In this document: one piece after another, positions 50,901-61,019 of the stretch
Layout: each line of letters starts with the position of its first letter
How positions within the stretch are numbered: position 1 is the stretch's first letter
NCBI GenBank assembly: GCA_963747375.1
Contig: CAVVFL010000022.1
Coordinates: forward strand, 310,001-374,000
DNA length: 64,000 nucleotides
Direction: 5' to 3'
Source: Sva-07 sp963747375
GTDB taxonomy: Bacteria; Actinomycetota; Acidimicrobiia; Acidimicrobiales; Ilumatobacteraceae
The notes under the pieces: generated by a model
The model's input: only the letters and a program-made list of their open reading frames with translations
Database searches by the model: none
What the model was told of the DNA's origin: nothing
Made by a program: the position numbers and the translations under genes

Positions 50901-51345
50901 ATGGCGAGTTCGAGCTTCCGTGCGGGCGTGGTCGCCGTCGTCACGAACTCCCGAGGTCAACTGCTTGCATTCGAGCGCAGCGACGTGGAAGGCGCATGGC
51001 AGCTGCCGCAGGGCGGCATCGACGTCGGCGAGACACCCGCACGAGTCGGCGTGGCGGGAGCTCCAGGAGGAGACGGGGCTCGGCCCCGACGACGTCGATC
51101 TCGTGGGCGAGCACCCGGACTGGGTCGTCTACGAGTTCCCCGACAGGATCCGCAGCGCCGGCAAGCGGCTCGGCCAGGCCCAACGGTGGTACCTGTTCCG
51201 GGTCCGTTCCGACGACGTGACCCCGACGCCGGATGATGTCGAGTTCGTGGCCTGGCAGTGGGTCGAGCCGACCTGGTTGCTCGAGCACGTGGTCGATTTC
51301 CGACGTGCGGCCTACCAGACCGTGATTCCGCGGCTCGTCCCGTGA
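50901..51345 (+). CDS. Nudix hydrolase, RppH-like (one frameshift near 51043)
   Basis: 147 residues. The start FRAGVVAVVTNSRGQLLAFER and WQLPQGGIDVGETP resemble RNA pyrophosphohydrolases. The Nudix box (G-x5-E-x7-REUxEExGU) is complete after removing one base near 51043: GGIDVGETPHESAWRELQEE then TGL. The length is 3n+1. A RppH or Ap4A hydrolase role is likely. The stop overlaps the rarA GTG. Confidence 0.88.
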
Positions 51346-52628
51346 ACGACGACCTGTTCGCAGTGGCCGCCGAGGAGCAACGCCGATCGCGCGCTCCGTT
51401 GGCCGCTCGCCTGCGGCCCCGCACGATCGACGACGTGGTCGGCCAGGAGCATCTCGTCGGGCCGGGTCGGCCGTTGCGTCGCCTCGTCGAGACCGACCGG
51501 CTCACCTCGGCGCTGCTGTGGGGCCCGCCGGGAACCGGGAAGACCACCCTGGCGCTCGCAGTCGCTGGCAGTACGGATCGGGCGTTCGAGCAGCTCTCGG
51601 CGGTGTCGGCCGGGGTGAAGGACGTCCGCGAGACGATCGAGCGCGCCCGTCAACGACTCGGCGAGCGGGGGCAGGGAACGATCCTGTTCCTCGACGAGAT
51701 CCACCGCTTCTCGAAGTCGCAGCAGGACGCCCTGCTCCCCGCCGTGGAGGACGGCACGCTGACACTGATCGGGGCGACGACGGAGAACCCGTTCTTCGAG
51801 GTGAACGCGCCGCTGCGGAGCCGCTCGACGCTCTTTCGCCTCGAGCCGCTCGACCGTGCGGCGATCGCCACACTCGTCCGGCGGGGGCTCGAGGCCGAGG
51901 GTGCCACCGCCGACGACGATGCGCTTGCTCTGCTCGTCGACCGCGCCGGTGGTGACGGTCGCCAGGTGCTCACGGCGCTCGAGGTCTCGTGCGCGCTCTC
52001 GGGCTACGGCCACGTCGAACTCGCCCACGTCGAGGCGGCGCTCGGAACGACGGCACTTCGCTATGGGCGTGACGACCACTACGACGTCGTGAGCGCGTTC
52101 ATCAAGTCGATGCGAGGGTCCGACGCCGACGCAGCCGTCTACTGGCTGGCGAGGATGCTGGAGGCCGGCGAGGACGCCCGCTTCATCGCGCGACGGATGG
52201 TGATCTTCGCGTCCGAGGATGTCGGACTCGCCGACAGCAACGCGATGCAGGTCGCCGTCGCCGCCGCCCACGCGCTCGAACACGTCGGACTCCCCGAGGC
52301 GCAGCTGAATCTGGCGCACGCCGCGATCTACCTCGCCACGGCTCCGAAGAGCAATCGATCGGCGTTGGCGATCTGGAACGCTCGCCAGGACGTGCGCGAC
52401 GGCGCGGTCGGCGAGGTCCCGGCGCATCTGCGCGACTCGCACTACCAGGGTGCCGCCACGCTCGGGCACGGAACCGGCTACGAGTATCCTCACGATCATG
52501 CCTCCGGCACCGTGGTCCAGCAGTACCTTCCCGACGAGTTGCATGGTCGTCACTGGTACGAACCGTCGAGCCACGGCGACGAACGCCGGCTCAGCGCACC
52601 GTCGACTCCGGAAGCCGACCTGACGTGA
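51342..52628 (+). CDS. rarA: replication-associated recombination ATPase RarA/MgsA
   Basis: An AAA+ clamp-loader-like ATPase of 428 residues acting at stalled forks. RPRTIDDVVGQEHLVGPG, Walker A GPPGTGKTTLA, Walker B ILFLDEIHRFSKSQQD, sensor 1 GATTENPFFEVN, and the C-terminal tetramerisation domain (SAFIKSMRGSDADAAVYWLARM, HYQGAATLGHG) are all clear. GTG start overlapping the Nudix stop. Stop overlaps the next gene. Confidence 0.95.
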   Translation: MNDDLFAVAAEEQRRSRAPLAARLRPRTIDDVVGQEHLVGPGRPLRRLVETDRLTSALLWGPPGTGKTTLALAVAGSTDRAFEQLSAVSAGVKDVRETIERARQRLGERGQGTILFLDEIHRFSKSQQDALLPAVEDGTLTLIGATTENPFFEVNAPLRSRSTLFRLEPLDRAAIATLVRRGLEAEGATADDDALALLVDRAGGDGRQVLTALEVSCALSGYGHVELAHVEAALGTTALRYGRDDHYDVVSAFIKSMRGSDADAAVYWLARMLEAGEDARFIARRMVIFASEDVGLADSNAMQVAVAAAHALEHVGLPEAQLNLAHAAIYLATAPKSNRSALAIWNARQDVRDGAVGEVPAHLRDSHYQGAATLGHGTGYEYPHDHASGTVVQQYLPDELHGRHWYEPSSHGDERRLSAPSTPEADLT

Positions 52629-53083
52629 GCGCCGGCGAACTGCTGCTCGTCATCGCCGGAGTCCTGTGTGCGATCGGCTTTGCCGCCCTCGTGGTGGTGC
52701 TGATGCGCGTCCTCGATGCCCTGCGCGATGTGCGACGTGAGCTCGATGACCTCCGGGCCGAGACGACGCCGTTGATCCAGGAGCTGCAGGACACCACCGA
52801 CGAGGCGCGGGCGACGGTCAACGAGGCCCGTGCCGACCTCGAACGGTTCGATCGTGTCCTCGGATCCGCCGAGGCGATCGGTGACGCCGTCGGCAGTACC
52901 GTCGCTCGCACCTCGTTCTCCGCCCCGATGATCAAGGCTGCGGGGTTCGCCCGCGGAACCTCGCGTACGATCGCGAGACTGCGCGGCACCCCGCGAGCAC
53001 CGGCGATCGGATCGGTTCCGGTGGGAGCCATCGAAGCCGGAGAGTCAGCCCACCCGAACCGACGACGGAGACGACGAGCATGA
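52625..53083 (+). CDS. DUF948-like membrane-anchored protein
   Basis: 152 residues: an N-terminal membrane helix (LLLVIAGVLCAIGFAALVVVL), a coiled coil (RRELDDLRAETTPLIQELQD and on), and a basic end (RRRRRRA). In actinobacteria a DUF948 gene commonly follows rarA. Its role is unknown, probably at the envelope. GTG start, overlapping rarA; ATGA-type overlap with the next gene. Confidence 0.82.
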   Translation: MSAGELLLVIAGVLCAIGFAALVVVLMRVLDALRDVRRELDDLRAETTPLIQELQDTTDEARATVNEARADLERFDRVLGSAEAIGDAVGSTVARTSFSAPMIKAAGFARGTSRTIARLRGTPRAPAIGSVPVGAIEAGESAHPNRRRRRRA

Positions 53084-53439
53084 TGAAGCGTGTGACCTGG
53101 TTTGCCGGCGGTGTCGTCGCGGGTGTGGCAACAGCGGGCTATGCCAAGAAGAAGGTCAAGGAGACCGCTGCCCAGATCTCCCCGGCGCAGGTGGCCCGTT
53201 CGGCTGCCGATTCGGTGCGCTCGAAGTCACGAGAGGTCGTCGACGCGGTGCGCGAAGGCCGACAGGTGATGAAGAGCACCGAGGACGAACTGCATGCGCG
53301 CCGAGAAGGTCGCCTCACGTCGCTCGACGAACACGTGGGCCCCGGCGATCAGGTGTACGTCGACGGTGTTCCGGTCGAGAGCGGGCGTGTGATCGTGATG
53401 CGCGAGCGCCAACCCAAGGGGCGCAAGGCCCGGCGATGA
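53080..53439 (+). CDS. small membrane-associated hypothetical protein
   Basis: 119 residues: a short hydrophobic segment (WFAGGVVAGVATAGY) followed by Lys/Arg-rich amphipathic stretches (KKKVKETAAQISPAQVARSA, REVVDAVREGRQVMKS). It is the usual partner behind the DUF948 gene in this neighbourhood. No enzymatic motif. It overlaps genes on both sides, so the run rarA to glcD is one transcription unit. Confidence 0.75.
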   Translation: MMKRVTWFAGGVVAGVATAGYAKKKVKETAAQISPAQVARSAADSVRSKSREVVDAVREGRQVMKSTEDELHARREGRLTSLDEHVGPGDQVYVDGVPVESGRVIVMRERQPKGRKARR

Positions 53440-54902
53440 GCGTCGATGCCGTCGCCCGCCACGACGTGGCGGCGGCCACCGGTACGACGCCGCTGGTCGA
53501 GCGACTGCGGTCACGACTGCGGCCCGACCAGGTACGCGACGGTGCCGCCGAGGTCAATCTGTACCGACGCGACGCGTCGAACATGGCCGGCCACGCCGCC
53601 GTGGTGTGCTTCGCCGAATCGACCGACGACGTGCGCGCCGTCGTGCAGGTGGCCAACGAGTTCGGGGTGCCGTTCGTGGCTCGTGGATCGGGTACGGGTC
53701 TCGCCGGGGGAGCGGTGCCGATGGGTGGTGCCATCGTCGTGTCGACGTCCAAGATGAACCGGATCCTGTCGGTCGATGCGGTGAACCGTCTCGCCTGGGT
53801 CGAGCCGGGGGTGTTGAATCTCGATCTCTCGAAGCAGATCGCCCACCTCGGGGTGCATTTCGCCCCGGATCCGAGCAGTCAGCAGACCTGCTCGATCGGC
53901 GGGAACGTCGCGAACAACTCCGGTGGCCCCCACTGCCTGGCCGACGGCGTCACCAGCGCCCACATCCACGCCGTCGAAGTCGTCCTCCCCGATGGGTCGG
54001 TGACGGTGCTGGGGGCCGAGGAACCCGAACCGGCCGGCTATGACCTCAGGGGCGTGTTCGTCGGCAGCGAGGGGATGTTCGGCGTGGCCACCAAAGTGTG
54101 CGTCAAGCTGATGCAGAACTCGCCCGACGTCGCCACGATGCTCCTCGACTTCGCCGCCGTGGCCGACGGGGCGCAGCTCGTGAGCGACATCATCGCCGAC
54201 GGGATCGTGCCTGCCGCCGTCGAGATGATGGACCAGCTGTGCCTGCAGGCCGTCGAGGAGTTCATCCACGCCGGCCTGCCGGTGGATCAGGCTGCAGCGT
54301 TGCTGATCGAGGTCGTCGGCCAGCCGGCCGGTGTCGCCGCGCACGTGGCCCGGATCCGAGAGCTGGCCGCATTGCGCAACGTCGGCACCGTTCGAGTGGC
54401 GGCCGACGACGTCGAACGGGCGCTGCTGTGGAAAGGTCGCAAGTCGGCGTTCGGCGCGATCGCCAGGATCAAGCCGAACTACTACCTGCACGACACGGTG
54501 GTGCCGCGGCACAAGCTGCCCGAGGTGCTCGAGCAGGTCTACGAGATCGCCGATCGACACGAGCTCCTCGTGCTCAACGTCTTCCACGCCGGCGACGGAA
54601 ATCTCCATCCACTGCTCGTCTACGACGCCCGCGAGCCCGGCGTCATCGACCGGGTGCACGCGGCCGGTGACGAGATCGTGCGCGTGTCGGTGGCCGCTGG
54701 TGGGGTGCTGAGTGGTGAGCATGGCATCGGACTCGAAAAGCGCGATCTGATGCCGCTGATGTTCTCCGAGGTCGATCTGGCAGCCCAGGGGGACCTTCGC
54801 CGGGCATTCGATCCGCGTTGTCTCTCGAACCCCGACAAGGTGTTGCCGAGCCCGGCGGGATGCGGCGACATCCACAGCATCCCCGAGGGAGCGTGGGTGT
54901 GA
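53436..54902 (+). CDS. glcD: glycolate oxidase subunit GlcD, FAD-linked
   Basis: A 488-residue FAD-linked oxidase. RGSGTGLAGGAVPMGG is the PCMH-type FAD-binding motif, PSSQQTCSIGGNVANNSGG follows, and the C-terminal domain has VFHAGDGNLHPL and SGEHGIGLEK, the metal/substrate-site motifs of GlcD and D-lactate dehydrogenases. It oxidises glycolate (or D-2-hydroxyacids) together with GlcE and GlcF. GlcE follows directly; GlcF is 6.4 kb away. Confidence 0.9.
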   Translation: MSVDAVARHDVAAATGTTPLVERLRSRLRPDQVRDGAAEVNLYRRDASNMAGHAAVVCFAESTDDVRAVVQVANEFGVPFVARGSGTGLAGGAVPMGGAIVVSTSKMNRILSVDAVNRLAWVEPGVLNLDLSKQIAHLGVHFAPDPSSQQTCSIGGNVANNSGGPHCLADGVTSAHIHAVEVVLPDGSVTVLGAEEPEPAGYDLRGVFVGSEGMFGVATKVCVKLMQNSPDVATMLLDFAAVADGAQLVSDIIADGIVPAAVEMMDQLCLQAVEEFIHAGLPVDQAAALLIEVVGQPAGVAAHVARIRELAALRNVGTVRVAADDVERALLWKGRKSAFGAIARIKPNYYLHDTVVPRHKLPEVLEQVYEIADRHELLVLNVFHAGDGNLHPLLVYDAREPGVIDRVHAAGDEIVRVSVAAGGVLSGEHGIGLEKRDLMPLMFSEVDLAAQGDLRRAFDPRCLSNPDKVLPSPAGCGDIHSIPEGAWV

Positions 54903-55786
54903 GCCTCGACGAGGCAGTCGCCGCATTCGCTGCCGAAGTCGGTGCGGTCGATCCCGTCACGATCACCGGACTGGGCACGCGGGGCGGGCCCGTCGAGGGT
55001 TGTCGCACCGTGACGGCACCAGCGGGCGTCGAATGGATTCAGCCGGCCGAGATGACGATCCGGTGTGGTGCCGGCACCTCGGTCGTCGACGTCGACGCCG
55101 CGCTCGCCGAGCACGGTCAGTGTGTGGCCGTCCCCGTCTTCGGAACGATCGGTGGGGCGCTGGCGGTCGGCCACAGTGATGTCCGCCGCCTCGCCTGGGG
55201 GCCGATTCGCGACACGGTGCTCCAGGTCAGGTACGTCTCGGCGGCCGGCGAGGTCGTCAAGGCCGGTGGCCCGACCGTGAAGAACGTCAGCGGATTCGAC
55301 CTGTGCAGGCTCCTGGTGGGTTCCCACGGGACGCTCGGCTTCCTCGCCGACGTCATCTTGCGAACCCGACCCCGTCCGATCCACGAGCAGTGGTTCTCCA
55401 GCGGGCGCGATCCCTGGGGGCTGCTGGGAGAGCTCTACCGACCGACGTCGGTGCTCTGGGACGGTGCGACGAGTTGGGTGCTGCTCGACGGTCATCCCGA
55501 CGACCTGCGCGAACAGGCCGCCGCCGCTGAACTCGTCGCCGTGGACTCGCCGCCCGAGCTGCCACCCCATCGGTGGTCGCTTCCACCATCGTCGTTGACG
55601 ACGTTGCGCGATGAACCGTCCGGCACGTTCGTCGCCGAGGTGGGCGTGGGAATCGTCCATCATTCGCGCCCGGCGCCAACGGCAGCGCCCGACCCCGAGA
55701 CCGTCGAGCTGCACCGCCGCATCCGCCACGAGTTCGACCCCGGCGGGCGACTCAACCCCGGACTCGACGTCTTCGCCCGTCGCTGA
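54899..55786 (+). CDS. glcE: glycolate oxidase subunit GlcE-like, FAD-binding
   Basis: 295 residues. VFGTIGGALAVGHSDVRRL and KNVSGFDLCRLLVGSHGTLG are the GlcE-type FAD-binding motifs; the C-terminus ends FDPGGRLNPGLDVF. It shares the FAD domain with GlcD but lacks the cap-domain motifs. GTG start overlapping the glcD stop. Confidence 0.87.
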   Translation: MSLDEAVAAFAAEVGAVDPVTITGLGTRGGPVEGCRTVTAPAGVEWIQPAEMTIRCGAGTSVVDVDAALAEHGQCVAVPVFGTIGGALAVGHSDVRRLAWGPIRDTVLQVRYVSAAGEVVKAGGPTVKNVSGFDLCRLLVGSHGTLGFLADVILRTRPRPIHEQWFSSGRDPWGLLGELYRPTSVLWDGATSWVLLDGHPDDLREQAAAAELVAVDSPPELPPHRWSLPPSSLTTLRDEPSGTFVAEVGVGIVHHSRPAPTAAPDPETVELHRRIRHEFDPGGRLNPGLDVFARR

Positions 55787-56684
55787 TGGGCGCCGAGGTC
55801 CGGGCATACGTCGATCGACCGATCACCGACGCCGCTGCTGCGACGAGTGCCGCAACCGAGGCCGCCCGACAGTGGGGCCTGGCAGATCCCGGCGTGCTGC
55901 GTGTCGGGATGAACGCGATCTTCGTCACCGGGAACGAGGTGCTGCGGGTGAGTGCGCCGACGGTGCCGGCATCGGTGTCGCTGGAGTTGGCGTCGTTCCT
56001 CGCCGACGCCGGTCTCCGCGTGCCGACCCCGGCTCGTGACGAGGTCGTCGTGGTGGGCGAGTTGAGCGTCACCTCGTGGGTCCGACTCGAACCCGTCGAC
56101 ACGCCGGTCGACTGGGCGGAAGTGGGCGAGATGGTTCGAGTCGTGCATTCGATCGATCGATCGACGCTGCCCGATCGGGTCCCGCTGCCCGACACCGTCG
56201 ACCTTCCCGTGGTGGGACTTCGACGGGCTGCTCGAGCGCACTGCGTCCGGTGCTCGACGATGCCGCCCGCCTCGGCATCACCTCGACGATCGAACGCCAT
56301 CGTGGATGGCAGGAACTGGGAGGGCAGGTGGTGTGTCACGGCGACGTGCACCCTGGCAATGTCGTGATGACCGCCGACGGAACCACGCTCGTCGACTGGG
56401 ACCTGCTGTGCTGGGCGCCGCCCGGCTGGGACCACGCCCCGATGCTCACCTGGGCGAGCCGCTGGGGTGGCGACGGCCACGAGTACCCGGCGTTCGCGGC
56501 CGGGTACGGACGCTCACTCGCCGACGACGCAGCTGCCGTCGCCGTCGCCGAACTCCGCTTGGTGGCGGCAACGCTCATGCGGCTCGTCGCCGGCATCGCG
56601 GACCCCGCCGCCATGCCCGAAGCGCAACTGCGCCTGCGGTACTGGCGCGGCGATCACGACGCGCCGGCCTGGACGGCGCAATGA
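55786..56684 (+). CDS. aminoglycoside-phosphotransferase-fold protein (two frameshifts near 56205 and 56240)
   Basis: About 298 residues. A kinase-like fold: a short N-lobe, WVRLEPVDTPVDWAEVGEMV, HGDVHPGNVVM (Brenner-type catalytic motif HGDxxxxN) and TLVDWDLLCWAPP (Asp for Mg). The two frame changes near 56205 and 56240 restore PWWDFDGLLERTA and ALRPVLDDAARLG. The length is 3n+2. The substrate may be a small sugar alcohol or an antibiotic. ATG overlaps the glcE stop. Confidence 0.82.
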
Positions 56685-56688
56685 CGTG

Positions 56689-58078
56689 TCAGAGGAACTT
56701 GCGCAGGATCTTCTGCTTGGTGCTCGTGTAGGGCGGGTACATCAGCGCCAGGTCGGGTCGAGTCGGCTTGTTCAGCACGGCCTTGTAGTGCGTGAAGGTG
56801 TCGAAGCCGGCCTTGCCGTGGTAGCTGCCCATCCCGCTGGCGCCGACACCACCGAACGGGAGTTCCGGCACTGCGAGGTGCAGCATGGCGTGATTGAGCG
56901 TGACACCACCGGCCGAGGTGTTGGCCACGACGTGGTCGAGCACGTCGGAACTCGAACTGAACACGTAGAGGGCGAGCGGCTTCTCACGTTCGTTGACGAA
57001 CCGGATCGCCTCGTCGACGTCGGCGACGGTGAGCACGGGAAGGATCGGACCGAAGATCTCGTCCTCCATCACGGCGGCATCGGGCTTGACACCGGCGAGC
57101 ACCGTCGGAGCCAGGTATCGGCTGTCACGGTCGCCCGTGCCGCCGATGGCGGTGGCGTCGTACCCGCCGGCATCGATCAGCTTCATGAGGCGGTCGTGGT
57201 GATGCTCGTTCACGATGCGGGCGTAGTCGGGTGACTGTTGCGGGTCGGCGCCGTAGAACGAGGTGACCGACGTCGGCGATCGCCGACACGAGCTCGTCCT
57301 CGACACCCTCCTCGACGAGCACGTAGTCGGGGGCGACGCAGGTCTGGCCGGCATTGAGGAACTTCGCCCACGCAATGCGCTTCGCTGTCACCTTGATGTT
57401 GGCGTCGGCAGCCACGATCGCCGGGCTCTTGCCACCCAGTTCCAGGGTGACCGGCGTGAGGTGCTCGGCAGCGGCGCGCATCACGACGCGGCCGACCTTG
57501 CCGTTGCCCGTGTAGAAGATGTGGTCGAAGCGCTGCTCGAGCAGGGCCGTGGTCTCCTCGACCGCGCCGGTGACGACAGCGACGGTGTTGGCATCGAAGT
57601 ACTTCGGGACCAGCTCCTCGACGAGCGCTGCCACGGTGGGGGTGACCTCGGACGGCTTGAGCACAGCGGTGTTGCCCGCCGCGAGAGCCGGCACGAGCGG
57701 AGCGAAGAGGAGCTGGACCGGGTAGTTCCACGGGGCGATGATGCAGACCGTGCCGAGTGGTTCGGGGTGCAGGTGCGCCGAACCGGGCTTGAACGTCATC
57801 GGCACCTTGACCTTGCCGGGCTTTGTCCAGGCGTCGAGGTGGTCGAGCGTGTGATCGATCTCGTTGATCGTGAACGCGATCTCGGTCGTGTAGGCCTCGA
57901 TGCGCGGCTTGCCGAGATCGGCGACGAGTGCGTCGATCAACCGCTCCTGCTGTTCGACGACCAATGCCCGCAGCCGGCGGAGCTGGGTGACGCGTTGTTC
58001 GTTGTCACGCAGCACGCCGGAACGGAATCCGTCGCGGAGGTCTCGGACGATGTCGGGAATGAGGTCGACGGCGGTCAT
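56689..58078 (-). CDS. aldehyde dehydrogenase, class 3-like (one frameshift near 57270)
   Basis: About 462 residues, NAD(P)-dependent. CIIAPWNYPVQLLFAPLVPALAAGN, TLELGGKSP (general-base Glu), NAGQTCVAPDYVL (catalytic Cys), and EIFGPILPVLTV are the key motifs. The end resembles fatty-aldehyde dehydrogenases (YPPYTSTKQKILRK). One frame change near 57270; the length is 3n+1. A reverse TAGCCT box 6 bases before the ATG suggests its own leaderless promoter. Confidence 0.93.
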
Positions 58079-58084
58079 CGCTCC

Positions 58085-58090
58085 AGGCTA
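58085..58090 (-). promoter_or_regulatory. -10 box TAGCCT of the aldehyde dehydrogenase gene
   Basis: Reverse strand, 6 bases before the ATG at 58078. Confidence 0.45.
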
Positions 58091-58101
58091 CGCGGCCGGC
58101 G

Positions 58102-58920
58102 TCAGGCCGGTTGGTCGGTGGGGCAGTAGTAGCAGGTTCGGTTGGCGATCTCGATACGGCGGATCTCGTCGCCACATCGCAGGCACCGGTCGCGCTTGTA
58201 GACGTACGTGGCCTCGCCGCGCGGAATCCGCGCGTTGGGGGCCACGCCGACGTCAGTCCGACCGACCGTGACGATGCGACCGTCCTTCACGCCTCGGCGG
58301 AGCATGCGCTGGACCGTGGTCCAGAGCACCTCCAGTTCGCCAGCGTCACATTCGCTGCCGGCGCGAAGCGGATGGAGGCCCGTGACGAAGAGCGCTTCGG
58401 CGCGATAGACGTTGCCCACACCGCAGACCACGGATTGATCCATCAGGAGATCCCCGATACCCCGTGAGCTTCGTGTGATCTTCTGGATCATCCGGTCCGG
58501 TTTCGACCCACGGCGGATCGGATCGGGTCCGAGTCGGGCGAGGATCTCCCTGCGCACCGACGGGGGATCGATCGAGCAGGCGGTCGGTCCGCTGAGATCG
58601 ACCGTGACATACCTGCCGCGTGACTCGTCGGGCACCGTCTGGAGGCGCATGCGCACCTCGCCGATCGGCTCGGGGGAGTCGTCGGTCTCCTGCACCCGGT
58701 ACTTGCCGAAGAGGCCGAGGTGGACGTGGCCGACATCACCGGTCGACCACTCGTAGAAGAGATGCTTGCCGACCGGCTGGATCCGTTCGAGGACGGCACC
58801 GTCGACCCGATCCGCATCGGCGGCGAAGCGTCCCTGCGGACTCGAGACCCGAACGACGCGTCCGGCGAGCAATGCGCCGTGATCGCGGGCGATGCGGTGG
58901 ATGGTGTGACCCTCGGGCAT
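58102..58920 (-). CDS. endonuclease VIII-like DNA glycosylase (Nei/Fpg family)
   Basis: 272 residues, intact. The start MPEGHTIHRIARDH provides the N-terminal Pro nucleophile and Glu3; MPEGH (not MPELPE) marks the Nei group. The H2TH region is GIGDLLMDQSVVCGVGNVYR. A zinc finger ends the protein (CLRCG ... CYYC). It removes oxidised pyrimidines and cuts the strand. Likely monocistronic; ends 23 bases after the aldehyde dehydrogenase start. Confidence 0.94.
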   Translation of the reverse strand: MPEGHTIHRIARDHGALLAGRVVRVSSPQGRFAADADRVDGAVLERIQPVGKHLFYEWSTGDVGHVHLGLFGKYRVQETDDSPEPIGEVRMRLQTVPDESRGRYVTVDLSGPTACSIDPPSVRREILARLGPDPIRRGSKPDRMIQKITRSSRGIGDLLMDQSVVCGVGNVYRAEALFVTGLHPLRAGSECDAGELEVLWTTVQRMLRRGVKDGRIVTVGRTDVGVAPNARIPRGEATYVYKRDRCLRCGDEIRRIEIANRTCYYCPTDQPA

Positions 58921-59096
58921 GGTGCCACGAAGTATGCGACAGGCGAGCGCGTCGTGCGAATCCGCGCAGGTCCCCGCCTCGGCCCGTGCAGGCCCTTGCG
59001 GAGATGGCCGGAAAGAGGCACGATGCGATCGACACCCTCGTGGCGCCGCCCGGTCGACCGGGCGAATCCGCGTCGGTCTCGGAGAGGGGTACTGCT

Positions 59097-60249
59097 GTGA
59101 GAATTCTCTGTACGTCGACGCCGATGGAGGGCGTGGTCAGCCCGCTGTTGCCGATCGCTCGGGCACTTCGTGAGCGAGGGCACGAGGTGCTCCTCGCTGT
59201 CGGGCCCGACGTACAGCGGCGCGTCGAGGAGTCCGGCTTCGATCCGGTCGTCATCGGGCCGGGTGCGATGGAGGCGGTGATGCGTTCGTTTGCCGAACCG
59301 GCCGCAGCAGCCGCTCCGGGAACGAGTCCAGCGTTCGCCGCAGCCATGTTCGGAGGCGTCTTCGCGTCTGACTACCTGCCGGCGCTCCGGGAGGTCGCCG
59401 ACGAGTTCGTGCCCGATGTGATCGTGCATCCGCCGGTGGAGGTGGCGTCGCCCATCGTCGCGGTCGAGCGGGGCATCGGCAACGTCACGTACGGGTTCGG
59501 ACAGCTGCTCGACTCGGCGATCGTGGAGGCGATCGCCGATCGTGTCGCGCCGCTCTGGGCATCTGCGGGTCTGCGAGCCGACCCATACGCCGGCATCTAC
59601 GGTGACTGCTACCTCGATCCGTGTCCGAAGAGTCTGCGAGTTGGACCGATCGCGCCGGCTCGTCTCGTCCAACCGATCCGGCCCGAGATTCCCGGACGAA
59701 CGACCGATGAACTCCCTGCGGGCATCGCACGACTGGGCGAACGCCCGATCCTGTACATCACGCTCGGCACGGTTCCGCTCTTCAACCAGCTCGCGACGTT
59801 CGACGTGCTCTTCGACGCCGTCGCCGACGTGGACATCGATGTCGTGGCGACGATCGGGGCCAACAACGATCCGGCCGCACTGGCTGCACCGCCAGCGAAC
59901 GTTCACGTGTACCAGTGGCTGCCGCTCCACCCGCTCCTGGATCTGTGCGATGCAGTGATGTGCCACGGCGGTTCGGGCACGACGCTCGCTGCGCTGAACG
60001 CGGGCCTTCCCCTCGTGGTCGTGCCGCAGGGCGCCGACCAGTTCGAGAACGCCCGTGCGTGCGAGCGTGCCGGCGTTGCCCGTGTGTTCGAGCCCGACCA
60101 CCTCGACCCCACGAGCCCTGAGTGAAGCAGTCCGTGCGATCATGGCCGCGGGAAGCCCGGAGCGACACGCCGCCGGAGCGCTCGCCGACGAGATCGCAGC
60201 GATGCCGTCGGCATTCGAAGCCACCGCTGTGATCGAGACGATCGGATAG
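59097..60249 (+). CDS. GT-B glycosyltransferase, UGT/macrolide type (one frameshift near 60115)
   Basis: About 383 residues. The N-domain VRILCTSTPMEGVVSPLLPIA and the C-domain with LPLHPLLDLCDAVMCHGGSGTTLAALNAGLPLVVVPQGADQ-like motif at 59933-60045 show the UDP-sugar-binding signature (HGGxGTT...P...DQ). The last 40 residues (LSEAVRAIMAAGSP and on) are in another frame after one inserted base near 60115; the length is 3n+1. It probably glycosylates a small hydrophobic acceptor. A ribosome-binding GGAG precedes the GTG. Confidence 0.87.
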
Positions 60250-60299
60250 CCGCACCGTAGGGTCCAGGGACCACGGTCGACGAGCGAGGACGTTGAACG

Positions 60300-61019
60300 A
60301 TGACGACGAGCGAGGCGGTGGCGTTGTCGCACGTGACGGTGATGCGTGGGTCCCGCCTGGCGGTCGACGATCTGACAGCGACGATTCCGAGTGGAGAGGT
60401 CGTCGGTCTCCTCGGCCCGAGTGGCTGCGGCAAGACGACGCTCTTGCGCAGCATCGTGGGCATCCAGGCAAACGTCCAGGGTGACATCACCGTGCTCGGG
60501 CGTCCGTCCGGCGATGCGACATTGCGACGTCAGATCGGGTACCGAGCACAGGAACTCTCGCTCTACCAAGATCTCACGGTCGCCGAGAACGTGGAGTACT
60601 TCGCGGCCCTGCTCGATGTCGGGGTGGACCGGCGTCAGGCCGTGATCGAAACGGTTCGGTTGGGTTCGGCCGTCGACCAGCGGGTGGGCGAACTCTCGGG
60701 TGGCCAACAGGCGAGGGTGTCGCTGGTCGTCGCACTGCTCGCAGAACCTCGACTCCTGGTGCTCGACGAACCGACGGTCGGACTCGACCCTGTCCTGCGA
60801 CGCGACCTGTGGAATCTCTTCTCGGCGCTCGCTTCGGACGGAACGACACTGCTCGTGTCCAGCCATGTCATGGACGAAGCCGAGCGATGCTCGTGGTTGC
60901 TCCTGATGCGTGGTGGCCGCCTCCTCGCATTCGGCACACCGCAACAATTGATGAGCGACACCTCGACCACCACGGTGGAAGCGGCGTTCCTCGCCCTCGT
61001 GGGTGCCACGGAGCCGTGA
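60300..61019 (+). CDS. ABC transporter ATP-binding protein
   Basis: 239 residues, intact. Walker A GPSGCGKT, Q-loop AQE near residue 80, signature LSGGQQ, Walker B LLVLDEPT and the H-loop His in SSHVMDEAE. It is of the ABC-2 exporter kind (drug or lipid). The ribosome-binding site GAGGA lies 9 bases before the ATG; a TAGGGT at 60258-60263 may be its promoter. Stop overlaps the permease ATG. Confidence 0.94.
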   Translation: MTTSEAVALSHVTVMRGSRLAVDDLTATIPSGEVVGLLGPSGCGKTTLLRSIVGIQANVQGDITVLGRPSGDATLRRQIGYRAQELSLYQDLTVAENVEYFAALLDVGVDRRQAVIETVRLGSAVDQRVGELSGGQQARVSLVVALLAEPRLLVLDEPTVGLDPVLRRDLWNLFSALASDGTTLLVSSHVMDEAERCSWLLLMRGGRLLAFGTPQQLMSDTSTTTVEAAFLALVGATEP